Shown here: in pieces, positions 9,016 to 19,185 of the stretch
How the letters are laid out: the number at the start of each line of letters is the position of its first letter
Position numbering within the stretch: position 1 is the stretch's first letter
Assembly (NCBI RefSeq): GCF_036030735.1
Contig: NZ_CP107928.1
Span: 6,386,001 to 6,450,000 of the forward strand
Reading direction: 5' to 3'
Length of the DNA: 64,000 nt
Source: Streptomyces sp. NBC_00425
GTDB lineage: Bacteria > Actinomycetota > Actinomycetes > Streptomycetales > Streptomycetaceae
Notes under the pieces: model-generated
Told to the model about the DNA's origin: nothing
The model's database searches: none
What the model saw: the letters and a program-made list of their open reading frames with translations, nothing else
Program-made: the position numbers and the translations under genes

Positions 9016-9122
9016 GGGCTTCCCCCACTCCTGCGAGTGGCGAAGTTATCCACAACGGGGCGGCGGTCCACGGAAATTGAGCAAGATCATCGCGATGTGG
9101 CGGAGTGTCCGATCCTCGTCAC

Positions 9123-10469
9123 ATGGCACTTCGATCACGCTCACGCAGCACGCACGCGACCAGCGGACCCGGCCGGGCCCGCGGCTCCGACGCACGCTCC
9201 CGCCGCCTGCGTCCCCCCGGCGGCGGCCGGACGGGGCACCGTCATGCCTCGGCGGAGGAGAACCGCCGTCGGGCACAGGCGTTGTTCACCGCACGGGCCC
9301 GGGAGGCAGGCGCGCCGGAGAAGCCGGGTGTCGGACCCCCGGGCGGAGGAGGCGCGGGCGACAGGGGCGGTGGAGGCAGCGGCCGGCCGGAGTCCCGTGG
9401 GCCGGCCGGACAGAGCAGCCGGCCGGAGTCCCGTGGGCTCGGTGAGCGCAGTGACCGGCCGGAGTCCCGTGGGGGCGGAGCTGCCGACGGCACGGGGTCT
9501 GCGGACGGCACGGGAGGCGTGTGCCCGGCGGACGGTGCGGAGGAACCCGGTCTCGGGGGTGGGGCACGGGCCGGCGCCGAGGGCGGGGGCGCTGAGGTCG
9601 GTGCCGGCGCCGCGGAGGACGGTGCGTTCGAGGGTGCCGTCGTCACCGTGCAGGGCGGTGCGTTCGAGGGTGCGGGCCGGGTGCCGTGGGCGGCCCGGGC
9701 GGCCTGGTGGGAGCGGGCGGGGCTTGCGCTGTGGGAGCGGATGCCGGTCTGGTTGCAGGCGCGGTGCGGACTGGAGCGCAGGAGCGTACTGGCACTGACC
9801 GTGCTGCTGGTCGCCGCCGCGGGTTTCGCCGTGCAGCACTTCTGGACCGGAAGGGTCCAGCCGGTGAAGGCGCCGGAAGTGGTGCGAGCCGCGGCTCCCT
9901 TCGGCGCGGTGGCAGGCGAGCGGGAGTCGGCTGCCGGGCCCACGGCGTCCGCCGGTCCGCCGGGTCCGGGAATCGCGGGGAGCGCCGTGAGCACGGCCGG
10001 CGGCGAGATCGTGGTGGACGTCAGCGGGAAGGTGCGCAAGCCCGGAATCCACCGCCTCCCGGCCGGTTCACGGGTCGTCGACGCGTTGGACGCGGCCGGT
10101 GGGGTGCGACCGGGCACCGACACCGACGGTCTCAACCGCGCACGGTTTCTCGTGGACGGCGAGCAGGTCGTCGTCGGCGGCTCGCTGACTGCCGGGGCCG
10201 GGGCCGGAGGGGGTACGGGGGCGGGTACGGGATCGGCGGGGTCCGCCGGCGCGGCTGGTCCGGGCGGCGGACCTGCGATGCCCGTGTCCCTCAACACGGC
10301 GACGGTCGACCAACTCGAGGCCCTGCCCGGCGTGGGACCTGTGTTGGCGCAGCACATCATCGACCACCGGGCGCAGCACGGCGGTTTCCGGTCGGTGGAC
10401 GAGCTGCGGGACGTCAACGGAATCGGTGAGCGGCGCTTCGCCGACCTGCGGAATCTCGTGCGGCCATGA
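9123..10469 (+). CDS. comEA: ComEA-like DNA-binding protein with SLBB and helix-hairpin-helix domains
   Basis: The 448-aa product has a long, low-complexity N-terminal half rich in Gly, Ala, Arg and Glu that contains three 12-residue repeats starting RPESRG. A transmembrane helix follows (about residues 222-243), then an SLBB domain (about 298-350). A C-terminal helix-hairpin-helix domain with NTATVDQLEALPGVGP and VNGIGERR is typical of ComEA DNA receptors. GATCCT 6 nt before the ATG at 9123 supports this start; a GTG at 9105 is the alternative. Its stop overlaps comEC (ATGA), so the two are coupled. Natural competence is not established in streptomycetes, so the role here is open. Confidence 0.9.
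   Translation: MALRSRSRSTHATSGPGRARGSDARSRRLRPPGGGRTGHRHASAEENRRRAQALFTARAREAGAPEKPGVGPPGGGGAGDRGGGGSGRPESRGPAGQSSRPESRGLGERSDRPESRGGGAADGTGSADGTGGVCPADGAEEPGLGGGARAGAEGGGAEVGAGAAEDGAFEGAVVTVQGGAFEGAGRVPWAARAAWWERAGLALWERMPVWLQARCGLERRSVLALTVLLVAAAGFAVQHFWTGRVQPVKAPEVVRAAAPFGAVAGERESAAGPTASAGPPGPGIAGSAVSTAGGEIVVDVSGKVRKPGIHRLPAGSRVVDALDAAGGVRPGTDTDGLNRARFLVDGEQVVVGGSLTAGAGAGGGTGAGTGSAGSAGAAGPGGGPAMPVSLNTATVDQLEALPGVGPVLAQHIIDHRAQHGGFRSVDELRDVNGIGERRFADLRNLVRP
9383..9490 (+). repeat. 3 x 36-bp tandem repeat inside comEA
   Basis: The 19-bp core CCGGCCGGAGTCCCGTGGG recurs exactly at 9383, 9419 and 9455, a 36-bp period. It encodes three copies of a 12-residue unit beginning RPESRG, in the disordered region before the membrane helix. 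Confidence 0.9.
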
Positions 10470-13336
10470 GGCGGGCGAACATGGCGCGGAGGCTTCCTGG
10501 GCTCGGCGGCAACGTCAGGGAGGAGGACGGAGGCACTCTGAACGGTGCCTCGCCGGTGCGCGGCGGGCGCGGTCGGCAGGCCGTGCACGCCGACTCCGGA
10601 AAGCGGCTGGGCGACGCCCACCCCCGTCAGGAGGGGCCGGTGGATCTCCGGCTCGTACCGCCCGCCCTGGCGGCCTGGGCCACGGCCGCGTTCACGTTGG
10701 ACGCGTCCCCAGGGCTGGTGGGCGGCCTGGTGATCGGCTGTCTGGCGGCCGCAGTGATCCTGCTCGTCGTGAGGCGGGGCAGCGCGAGGAACGCCCCGGT
10801 CACGCCAGGCCCCTGGAGGACCGGGCCGCGCGTGAACCCCGAAGTGGTGGATGGTGGTGCGGTGTCGTCGACGCGTGGGAAGGGTTCGTCGGGCGGGACC
10901 GTCGCGAGGGCGGATGGTGCGGGCTCGGCGGGGCGTTGTGGGGCTGCGCCGGGCGGGACCGTCGCGGAGTTGGATGGTGCGGGCACGGTGGGGCGTCGGA
11001 CGGTCTGGCGGCGTGTGACCGTCGCCGCGTCTCTGCTCTGTGTGGCCGCGGCCGCCGCGTCGGCCGGGCTGCACGGCGCCGATCTGCGCCGTGGGCCGGT
11101 GCCCGCGCTGGCGGGCAGGTATGCGAGTGTCACCGCCGAGGTCGAGCTCACCTCCGACCCACGGCTCACGCGCCCTCGCGTCAGAGGGGACCACGTGATG
11201 CCGGACTCGGTGATGATCGAGGCGGAAGTGCGCAGGGTCGAGACCGTGCACCGGACGGTGGTGGCGACGCGGACGCCGGTCCTGCTGATCGTGGACGCAC
11301 GATCGCGCAGGGGAGACGCCGGCCGACGCCCGGGGCACGACGGCCGGCGGGAGTACGGCGGCGCGCGAGGTCCAGAAGGGCGGCCCGAGGCCCCGTGGCT
11401 CGCGTTGCTGCCGTCCACCCGGCTGCGGGTGGCCGGGCGGCTCGTGCCCGCCATGGCCCGAGGGGACCGGTTCGCGGCGGTGCTGCGGGTGCGGGGCAGG
11501 GCGGCGCCGGCGGTCGTGGGACGCCCCTCTGGCGCCCAGCGGACGGCGGGGCGGCTGCGGGCGGGTCTGCGGGCGGCCACCGACGGCTTGCCGGCGGACG
11601 CCAGGGCGCTGCTGCCGGGGCTGGTGGTCGGAGACACGTCGAGGATCACGCCCGAACTGGACGAGGCCTTCAAGGAGACGGACCTGGCCCACACTCTGGC
11701 CGTCTCCGGGAGCAACCTCACGATCATCCTCGCGCTGCTCCTCGGTCCGCCCGGTCTCGCCCAACAGGTCGAACGGCGCGGGCTGGCACCCCGGCTGGGA
11801 GTTTCCCTGCGGGCGAGCGCGGTGCTCGGCGGGGCGCTCACGCTCGGATTCGTGGTGGTGTGCCGGCCCGACCCCAGCGTGCTGCGCGCCGCGGCCTGTG
11901 GAGCGATCGTGCTGCTGGCCCTGGCGACCGGCCGCCGCCGGTCCCTCGTCCCGGCCCTGGCGACAGCCGTGCTGCTTCTCGTGCTGTACGACCCGTGGCT
12001 GGCCCGGAGCTACGGCTTCCTGCTGTCCGTCCTCGCCACCGGGGCCCTGTTGACGCTGGCGCCGCGGTGGAGTGCCGCCCTGCGCAGGCGGCGGGTGCCG
12101 CCGAGGCTCGCGGAGGCCCTGGCGGCGGCCGGAGCCGCGCAGGCCCTGTGCGCGCCGGTCGTCGCGGTGCTGTCGGCGCGGGTGAGTCTGGTGGCGGTGC
12201 CCTGCAACCTCCTCGTGGAGTTCGCGGTCGCGCCCGCGACGGTACTGGGCTTCGCGGTGCTGGCGACCGCGCCGGCGGCGATGCCGGTGGCGGAGGCGCT
12301 GGCCTGGTGCGCCGGTTGGCCCGCCGGGTGGATCGCGGGCGTGGCCCGAACGGGCGCCGCGCTGCCGGGCGCGGGAATCGACTGGCCGGGCAGCTGGGTC
12401 GGGGCTCTGTTGCTGGCGGTCGTCACGGCGGTGGTGGTGGTGTCCGGGCGGCGGTTGTCGAGGCATCCGTGGCTGTGCGTGGTCTGCGGGGCGCTGCTGT
12501 TGCTCGTGGTGGTGCGGCCGCCGCCCCTGACGAGGGTGCTCACGGGCTGGCCGCCGCCGGGCTGGCGGCTGGCGATGTGCGACGTGGGGCAGGGCGACGC
12601 GACCGTCCTCGCGGCGGGCGGCGGCGTCGGCGTGGTCGTGGACGCCGGTCCCGATCCGGCGCTGGTGGACCGGTGTCTGCGCACGCTCGGCATCACCAGG
12701 GTGCCGCTCGTCGTGCTCACCCACTTCCACGCGGACCATGTGGCAGGGCTGCCGGGGGTGCTGCGGGGCCGGGAGGTGGGAGCTGTGGAGACCACGGGCT
12801 TCGAGGAACCCGTGGAGCAGGTGGAGTTCGTACGGAAGGAGGCGAGGGCGCGGAACGTTCCCGTCGTGCGGGCCGTGGCCGGGGAGCGGCGGCGGGTCGG
12901 CGCCCTGGAATGGGAGGTGCTGTGGCCTCCGCCGCCGCCGGCGCCCGAACCGGAAGGTCCGAACGACGCGAGTGTGACGCTGCTCGTGCGATCGGCCGGG
13001 TTGCGCATGCTGCTGCTGGGCGACCTCGAACCCCCGGCGCAGCGGGCGCTGTCGAGATCGCCGGCGGCCGCGCTGGTACGCGGAGTGGACGTGCTGAAGG
13101 TGGCGCACCACGGCTCGGCCTATCAGGACCCGGACCTCATACGGGCCGTGGCGCCCCGGCTGGCGCTGATCAGCTGCGGCGCGGACAACCCGTACGGACA
13201 CCCCGCGCCCAGCACGGTCGCGGCACTGCGCAAGGGAGGGGCGGTGGTACTGCGGACGGACCGGGACGGGGCCCTGGCGGTCGTCGGAGGCGGAGGCGAC
13301 GGCGGGGGCGGGGGGTTGCGGGTGGCGCGAGACTGA
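10466..13336 (+). CDS. comEC: ComEC/Rec2 family DNA channel protein with metallo-beta-lactamase domain
   Basis: ComEC forms the inner-membrane DNA uptake channel of competent bacteria. The 956-aa product has N-terminal membrane helices, an OB-fold-like region and a competence-domain membrane core with the DTSRI and AVSGSNLTI signatures (about residues 390-425). Several more helices follow, then a C-terminal metallo-beta-lactamase domain with DVGQGDA, LTHFHADHVAG and HHGS. The ATG overlaps the comEA stop. An insertion near residues 140-180 is made of imperfect 20-residue repeats. Full length and intact motifs argue for a functional protein. Confidence 0.93.
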   Translation: MRRANMARRLPGLGGNVREEDGGTLNGASPVRGGRGRQAVHADSGKRLGDAHPRQEGPVDLRLVPPALAAWATAAFTLDASPGLVGGLVIGCLAAAVILLVVRRGSARNAPVTPGPWRTGPRVNPEVVDGGAVSSTRGKGSSGGTVARADGAGSAGRCGAAPGGTVAELDGAGTVGRRTVWRRVTVAASLLCVAAAAASAGLHGADLRRGPVPALAGRYASVTAEVELTSDPRLTRPRVRGDHVMPDSVMIEAEVRRVETVHRTVVATRTPVLLIVDARSRRGDAGRRPGHDGRREYGGARGPEGRPEAPWLALLPSTRLRVAGRLVPAMARGDRFAAVLRVRGRAAPAVVGRPSGAQRTAGRLRAGLRAATDGLPADARALLPGLVVGDTSRITPELDEAFKETDLAHTLAVSGSNLTIILALLLGPPGLAQQVERRGLAPRLGVSLRASAVLGGALTLGFVVVCRPDPSVLRAAACGAIVLLALATGRRRSLVPALATAVLLLVLYDPWLARSYGFLLSVLATGALLTLAPRWSAALRRRRVPPRLAEALAAAGAAQALCAPVVAVLSARVSLVAVPCNLLVEFAVAPATVLGFAVLATAPAAMPVAEALAWCAGWPAGWIAGVARTGAALPGAGIDWPGSWVGALLLAVVTAVVVVSGRRLSRHPWLCVVCGALLLLVVVRPPPLTRVLTGWPPPGWRLAMCDVGQGDATVLAAGGGVGVVVDAGPDPALVDRCLRTLGITRVPLVVLTHFHADHVAGLPGVLRGREVGAVETTGFEEPVEQVEFVRKEARARNVPVVRAVAGERRRVGALEWEVLWPPPPPAPEPEGPNDASVTLLVRSAGLRMLLLGDLEPPAQRALSRSPAAALVRGVDVLKVAHHGSAYQDPDLIRAVAPRLALISCGADNPYGHPAPSTVAALRKGGAVVLRTDRDGALAVVGGGGDGGGGGLRVARD
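10891..11010 (+). repeat. Imperfect 60-bp tandem duplication inside comEC
   Basis: GGGCGGGACCGTCGCG occurs at 10891 and again at 10951. The surrounding 60-bp units are similar and encode 20-residue units beginning GGTVA. A more degenerate copy may precede them. Confidence 0.75.
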
Positions 13337-13340
13337 GGAC

Positions 13341-14360
13341 ATGAATCCCGCACCGGCGAAGGACGAACCGCCCCGGCCCGCCGCCCCCCAAAAATCCGCC
13401 CGTCCCTCCGACGCCCGCGACGCCGCCCGGCCTGCCGTTCCCCAGGGCGCCGCCCAGCACTCCGACGGCCAGGCCGCCGCACGGCTCTCCGAGGCTCGGC
13501 ACCAGGACGTCCGCTTCCTCGACGTTCCGCTGGTCGAGGCCTATCTCCGCCGTCTCGGTCTCGGGCTCGAGCTGCCGCTTCCGGCCCCGACCGTCGGCCT
13601 TCTTCGGGAGCTGCATCTGAGGCATCTGCGGGCCGTGCCCTTCGAGAACCTGTCGGTGCATCTCGGGGAGGAGATCGTGCTGGAGGAGAAGCGGCTGGTC
13701 GAGAAGGTCGTCGAGGCGCGGAGGGGAGGGTTCTGTTACGAGCTGAACGGGGCGTTCGGGGCGCTGTTGACGGCGCTGGGCTTCGAGGTCGCCCTGCTGG
13801 CGGCACGGGTGTACGGCGAGGAGGGCCGGCTCGGTATCCCGTACGACCATCTCGCGCTGCTGGTCGGGACGGTGGACGGCGGGCATCGGCTGGCCGACGT
13901 CGGGTTCGGGGCGCACAGTCACCACCCGCTCCGATGGGGGCACGAGGGTGAACAGGCCGACCCCGGCGGGACGTTCAGGATCGCCGAGGCGGGTCCGGAC
14001 CCGGCCGGAGCGGAGGCGGGAGCCGATGGGGCGGCGCCGGCGCGGGACGTGGACGTCGTGCGGGACGGAGCGCCGGTGTACCGGCTGGAGGTACGGCCCC
14101 GGGTCCTGGGGGACTTCGCGGCGGGAGCCTGGTGGCACAGCACCTCACCGCGGTCGCACTTCACGCGGTCGCTGATCTGCTCGCGGCTCACGCAGGACGG
14201 CGGGCGGATCACGCTCAGCGGACGCCGGCTGAAGACGACGTCCGTGGACGGAGCGAGCGGGGAACACGAACTGGAGTCCGACGACGAGGTGTTGGGGGTG
14301 TACCGGGAGCGGTTCGGGATCGAGCTGGAGCGGGTGCCGACGGTTCGCGCGTACGGGTAG
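13341..14360 (+). CDS. Arylamine N-acetyltransferase
   Basis: NAT enzymes transfer acetyl groups from acetyl-CoA to arylamines and related substrates through a Cys-His-Asp triad. All three are visible: Cys132 in RGGFCYELN, His in YDHLAL and Asp in LADVGFG. The 339-aa length exceeds the usual 280 or so because of an N-terminal Pro/Ala-rich extension of about 55 residues. The gene starts 4 bp after comEC. In actinomycetes some NAT homologues act as amide synthases in natural-product clusters, but no such cluster is present here. Confidence 0.9.
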   Translation: MNPAPAKDEPPRPAAPQKSARPSDARDAARPAVPQGAAQHSDGQAAARLSEARHQDVRFLDVPLVEAYLRRLGLGLELPLPAPTVGLLRELHLRHLRAVPFENLSVHLGEEIVLEEKRLVEKVVEARRGGFCYELNGAFGALLTALGFEVALLAARVYGEEGRLGIPYDHLALLVGTVDGGHRLADVGFGAHSHHPLRWGHEGEQADPGGTFRIAEAGPDPAGAEAGADGAAPARDVDVVRDGAPVYRLEVRPRVLGDFAAGAWWHSTSPRSHFTRSLICSRLTQDGGRITLSGRRLKTTSVDGASGEHELESDDEVLGVYRERFGIELERVPTVRAYG

Positions 14361-14463
14361 TCCGCGCCGGGCGGACATCGCGGACGGACGTTGAGTGCCG
14401 ACCTTGGGCGGGGGGAGGGGGGACAGGGTGCACGGGCGTGTGCGCGTGCCGGAAAATGGCGCC

Positions 14464-14709
14464 GTGAGCGATGTGAGACATGTGCTGGTACTGCCGGACC
14501 GCGACGCGGCGGAGGAGGTGGCTCAGGCGCTCGGGGAGCGGTTCGGCGTCGGCGAGGAGCCGAGGATCGTCCGCGACGCCCTGGCCGGGGAGGACGACGC
14601 GGAGGACGCGCAGTGGCTCGTCCTGCTGCACGACGAGGACGGACGGCTCGACGCGGCGGAGCTGGACGGGTTCGCGGCGGAGTGGGAGGGCTGGCGGGAG
14701 GAGCCCTAG
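14464..14709 (+). CDS. Small conserved protein of unknown function, 81 aa
   Basis: An acidic protein starting MSDVRHVLVLPDRDAAEEV with no signal or membrane segment. GAAAAT 6 nt before GTG 14464 suggests a leaderless start. An upstream in-frame GTG at 14428 has a purine-rich stretch before it and would add 12 residues. It lies between NAT and holA. I do not recognise a domain. Confidence 0.65.
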   Translation: MSDVRHVLVLPDRDAAEEVAQALGERFGVGEEPRIVRDALAGEDDAEDAQWLVLLHDEDGRLDAAELDGFAAEWEGWREEP

Positions 14710-14753
14710 GTGCGTCGGCCGCGTTGTCAGCGGCTCGTGGGATGCTGTCGGTG

Positions 14754-15743
14754 ATGGCCAGGAAGACTGCGAATGACGACCCTCTCGCCCCGCTGACGCT
14801 CGCCGTGGGCCAGGAGGACCTCCTGCTCGACCGCGCCGTGCAGGAGGTGGTGGCCGCCGCCCGGGCCGCCGACGCCGACACGGACGTACGCGACCTGAAC
14901 CCGGACCAGCTGCAGCCCGGCACGCTCGCCGAGCTGACCAGCCCGTCGCTCTTCGCGGAGCGCAAGGTGGTGGTCGTCCGCAATGCGCAGGACCTGTCCG
15001 CGGACACGGTGAAGGACGTCAAGGGGTACCTCGGTTCGCCCGCCGAGGAGATCACGCTCGTCCTGCTGCACGCCGGCGGCGCCAAGGGCAAGGCGCTGCT
15101 GGACGCCGCGCGCAAGGCGGGCGCCCGCGAGGTGGCCTGTCCGAAGATGACCAAGCCGGCGGACCGGCTGACCTTCGTCAGACAGGAGTTCCGCGCGACC
15201 GGCAGATCGGCCACGTCCGAGGCCTGCCAGGCGCTGGTGGACGCCATCGGCAGCGATCTGCGGGAACTGGCGTCGGCCGTGTCCCAGCTGGTCGCCGATG
15301 TCGAGGGCACCATCGACGAGGCCGTCGTCGGCCGGTACTACACCGGGCGGGCCGAGGCGTCGAGCTTCACCGTCGCCGACCGGGCGGTGGAGGGGCGGGC
15401 CGCCGAGGCGCTGGAGGCGCTGCGCTGGTCGCTGGCCACCGGCGTGGCGCCCGTCCTGATCACCAGCGCGCTGGCCCAGGGTGTGCGGGCCATCGGCAAG
15501 CTGTCCTCGGCGCGCGGCGGCCGTCCGGCGGACCTCGCGCGGGAGCTCGGGATGCCGCCCTGGAAGATCGACCGGGTACGGCAGCAGATGCGCGGCTGGA
15601 CGCCGGACGGGGTGGCCGTCGCCCTGCGAGCGGTGGCCGAGGCGGATGCGGGAGTGAAGGGCGGCGGCGACGATCCCGAGTACGCCCTGGAGAAGGCCGT
15701 CGTGGCCATCGCGCGTGCGGCGCGGTCCGGGGGCCGCGGATGA
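14754..15743 (+). CDS. holA: DNA polymerase III delta subunit
   Basis: HolA is the clamp-loader subunit that opens the sliding clamp. The 329-aa product begins MARKTANDDPLAPLTLAVGQ and shows the HolA pattern: ELTSPSLFAERKVVVVRNAQDL in the N-terminal domain and SDLRELASAVSQLV with the following EASSFTVADRAVEG in the middle. The C-terminal collar domain follows. GATGCT lies 7 nt before the ATG at 14754, favouring this start over the in-frame ATG at 14742. Length is normal for actinobacterial HolA. Confidence 0.92.
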   Translation: MARKTANDDPLAPLTLAVGQEDLLLDRAVQEVVAAARAADADTDVRDLNPDQLQPGTLAELTSPSLFAERKVVVVRNAQDLSADTVKDVKGYLGSPAEEITLVLLHAGGAKGKALLDAARKAGAREVACPKMTKPADRLTFVRQEFRATGRSATSEACQALVDAIGSDLRELASAVSQLVADVEGTIDEAVVGRYYTGRAEASSFTVADRAVEGRAAEALEALRWSLATGVAPVLITSALAQGVRAIGKLSSARGGRPADLARELGMPPWKIDRVRQQMRGWTPDGVAVALRAVAEADAGVKGGGDDPEYALEKAVVAIARAARSGGRG

Positions 15744-15917
15744 CCGTCCCTTGCGCGTGCCTCAGGCCGGTCGGGCGCCCGGGGTGATCGTCCCCCGGGG
15801 GTGGTCGTCCCGGGTGTGGTCGTCCTCGGTGTGATCCAGTCGCCGTTCCCCTGCCGGGGAGGAGAATCGGACGTACCAGCCGCACATCGCCGACGCATGC
15901 GAAAGGTGGCGATCGAC

Positions 15918-16313
15918 ATGGCCGAACACCCGCACGCGACACTCGTCCGTCAGGGATACGGGGCCTTCAGTCGCGGAGACATGGACACCCTGCGCGGGTT
16001 GATGACGGGGGACTGCACGCATCACGTGCCCGGTTCCCACCCGCTCTCCGGGGACTTCAAGGGCCTCGACGCGATCACGGACATGTACGGCAGGCTGTTC
16101 TCGGAGACGGCCGGATCGATGCGCGTCGAGTTGCGCAACGTGATGGTCGACGGTCGTGGGCACGCCGTCTCCGTGCACCGTTTCATCGCCGACCGCAACG
16201 GCAAGCACATCGAGGACGACGGGTGCATCGTCTTCCGGATCGTCGGCGACAAGATCACAGACCTCGACGAGTGCGTCTCGGACATCGACACGAGCAACGA
16301 CTTCTGGTCGTGA
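15918..16313 (+). CDS. SnoaL-like / NTF2-fold protein
   Basis: The 131-aa product has the small alpha+beta cone pattern of SnoaL-like ketosteroid-isomerase-fold proteins: LVRQGYGAFSRGDMDTLRGLM, a HHVPGSHPLSGDFKG pocket segment, and terminal strands VFRIVGDKITDLDEC. Such proteins range from polyketide cyclases to general hydrolases; the substrate cannot be read here. ATG 15918 is preferred, with GGTGG about 11 nt upstream; ATG 15897 is an in-frame alternative. It stands alone between holA and the convergent rpsT. Confidence 0.8.
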   Translation: MAEHPHATLVRQGYGAFSRGDMDTLRGLMTGDCTHHVPGSHPLSGDFKGLDAITDMYGRLFSETAGSMRVELRNVMVDGRGHAVSVHRFIADRNGKHIEDDGCIVFRIVGDKITDLDECVSDIDTSNDFWS

Positions 16314-16460
16314 GGGCCAAGCCGAAGGCCCCGGCTCCCGCCCTGGGGAAGGGCGGAGCACCGAGGCCTCCGGAAAAGCTGATCAAGCTGGTGAGCCCGT
16401 ACCCGCGTGGCGAACGCAGGCCGCGTACAGGCTCGGGGGTGCCGGACGGGAGCGGATGAG

Positions 16461-16479
16461 AGGGCCCGCTGTGGTCCCT
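16461..16479 (-). terminator. Candidate hairpin after rpsT
   Basis: AGGGCCC (16461-16467) and GGTCCCT (16473-16479) pair with one mismatch around a 5-nt loop, 27 bp past the rpsT stop. There is no T-run. Confidence 0.4.
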
Positions 16480-16505
16480 TCCGGCGATCAGATCAGTGAA
16501 GCGGT

Positions 16506-16772
16506 TCAGCCCTTGAGGGACTCGACCTTGGAAGCAAGCGCCGACTTCTTGTTGGCGGCCTGGTTCTTGTGGATGACGCCCTTGGAGACGGCCTTGTCGA
16601 GCTGACGCGCGGCAGCGCGCTGGTACTCGGTGGCCTTCTCGGCGTCACCCGCGGCAGCGGCCTCGCGGGCCTTGCGGATCGCGGTCTTCAGGGAGGACTT
16701 GACGGCCTTGTTGCGCAGCCGAGCCTTCTCGTTGGTCTTGTTCCGCTTGATCTGGGACTTGATGTTCGCCAC
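16506..16772 (-). CDS. rpsT: 30S ribosomal protein S20 (bS20)
   Basis: The 88-aa, Lys/Ala-rich protein begins [21 protein letters not shown], the S20 signature, and has the family's usual length. The start codon is GTG at 16770-16772, with AAGG about 8 nt upstream. It binds 16S rRNA during early small-subunit assembly. It is divergent from lepA, sharing a 219-bp promoter region. Confidence 0.97.
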   Translation of the reverse strand: MANIKSQIKRNKTNEKARLRNKAVKSSLKTAIRKAREAAAAGDAEKATEYQRAAARQLDKAVSKGVIHKNQAANKKSALASKVESLKG

Positions 16773-16991
16773 GAATGAGCCTTTTCAGGTTCAGGCACGG
16801 AGCCGCACGGGCTCGTGCCAGGTGATTTCTTGGGCGTGTCTCGCGCTGAGAGGGCATGAGACACAGCTGCCCAGACTACCAGCGGCTGCCCGAGTGGCCC
16901 AAACCGGTCTCCGGTCGCCGCCCGTGGGACCATGGAGCCTACGTATCGATCCGACCCGAGGCACAAGGCGCCTCAAGAGACAGGACCCTGC

Positions 16992-18860
<1,869 letters not shown>

Positions 18861-18890
18861 CCGCGCCGGAGCCCGGTGTCCGGGGCGTGC

Positions 18891-18926
18891 AAAGGGCCTG
18901 TCGCGCTGTCGCGCGGCGGGCCCTTT
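18891..18926 (+). terminator. Hairpin terminator of lepA
   Basis: AAAGGGCC (18891-18898) pairs with GGCCCTTT (18919-18926), and the inner GTCGCGC/GCGCGGC bases extend the stem with small mismatches. It begins 31 bp after the lepA stop. Confidence 0.75.
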
Positions 18927-19185
18927 GGCTGTAGTCAGGAGAAAGTGACCGCCCGGAGCCCCTTACGCGCTGGCCAGTCGCCCTTTACTCTGATGCCTGC
19001 TCGGTAGTTACTCATGAGTTAAACAACAGTCGCCGTCCGGTACGGCCGCAGTCCGATGCGGCGGTCGTCCAGTACAGCCACCGTCCAGCACAGCCGTCGT
19101 CAACAAGAGCCGCCGTCAACAGCAGCCGCGCGTCGAACGACGCCGCAACGAGCCAGCCGCACCGTCGCGGGCCCCGGAGGATGTC
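18927..19185 (+). other. Intergenic region with A/C-rich leader before the acyl-CoA synthetase
   Basis: About 120 bp from 19022 are unusually rich in CAACA and GTC/CAGC words with loosely repeated GTCCAGTACAGCC / GTCCAGCACAGCC. No ORF with convincing codon bias or start site was seen. It probably forms the 5' untranslated leader of the downstream gene. Promoter elements could not be fixed. Confidence 0.35.

Noticed and set aside
9242..13342. A 1366-codon open frame on the minus strand opposite comEA-comEC
   Set aside because: It is the mirror of high-GC third positions. The protein is a His/Arg/Pro/Gly mixture without domains, while the plus strand has two clear families.
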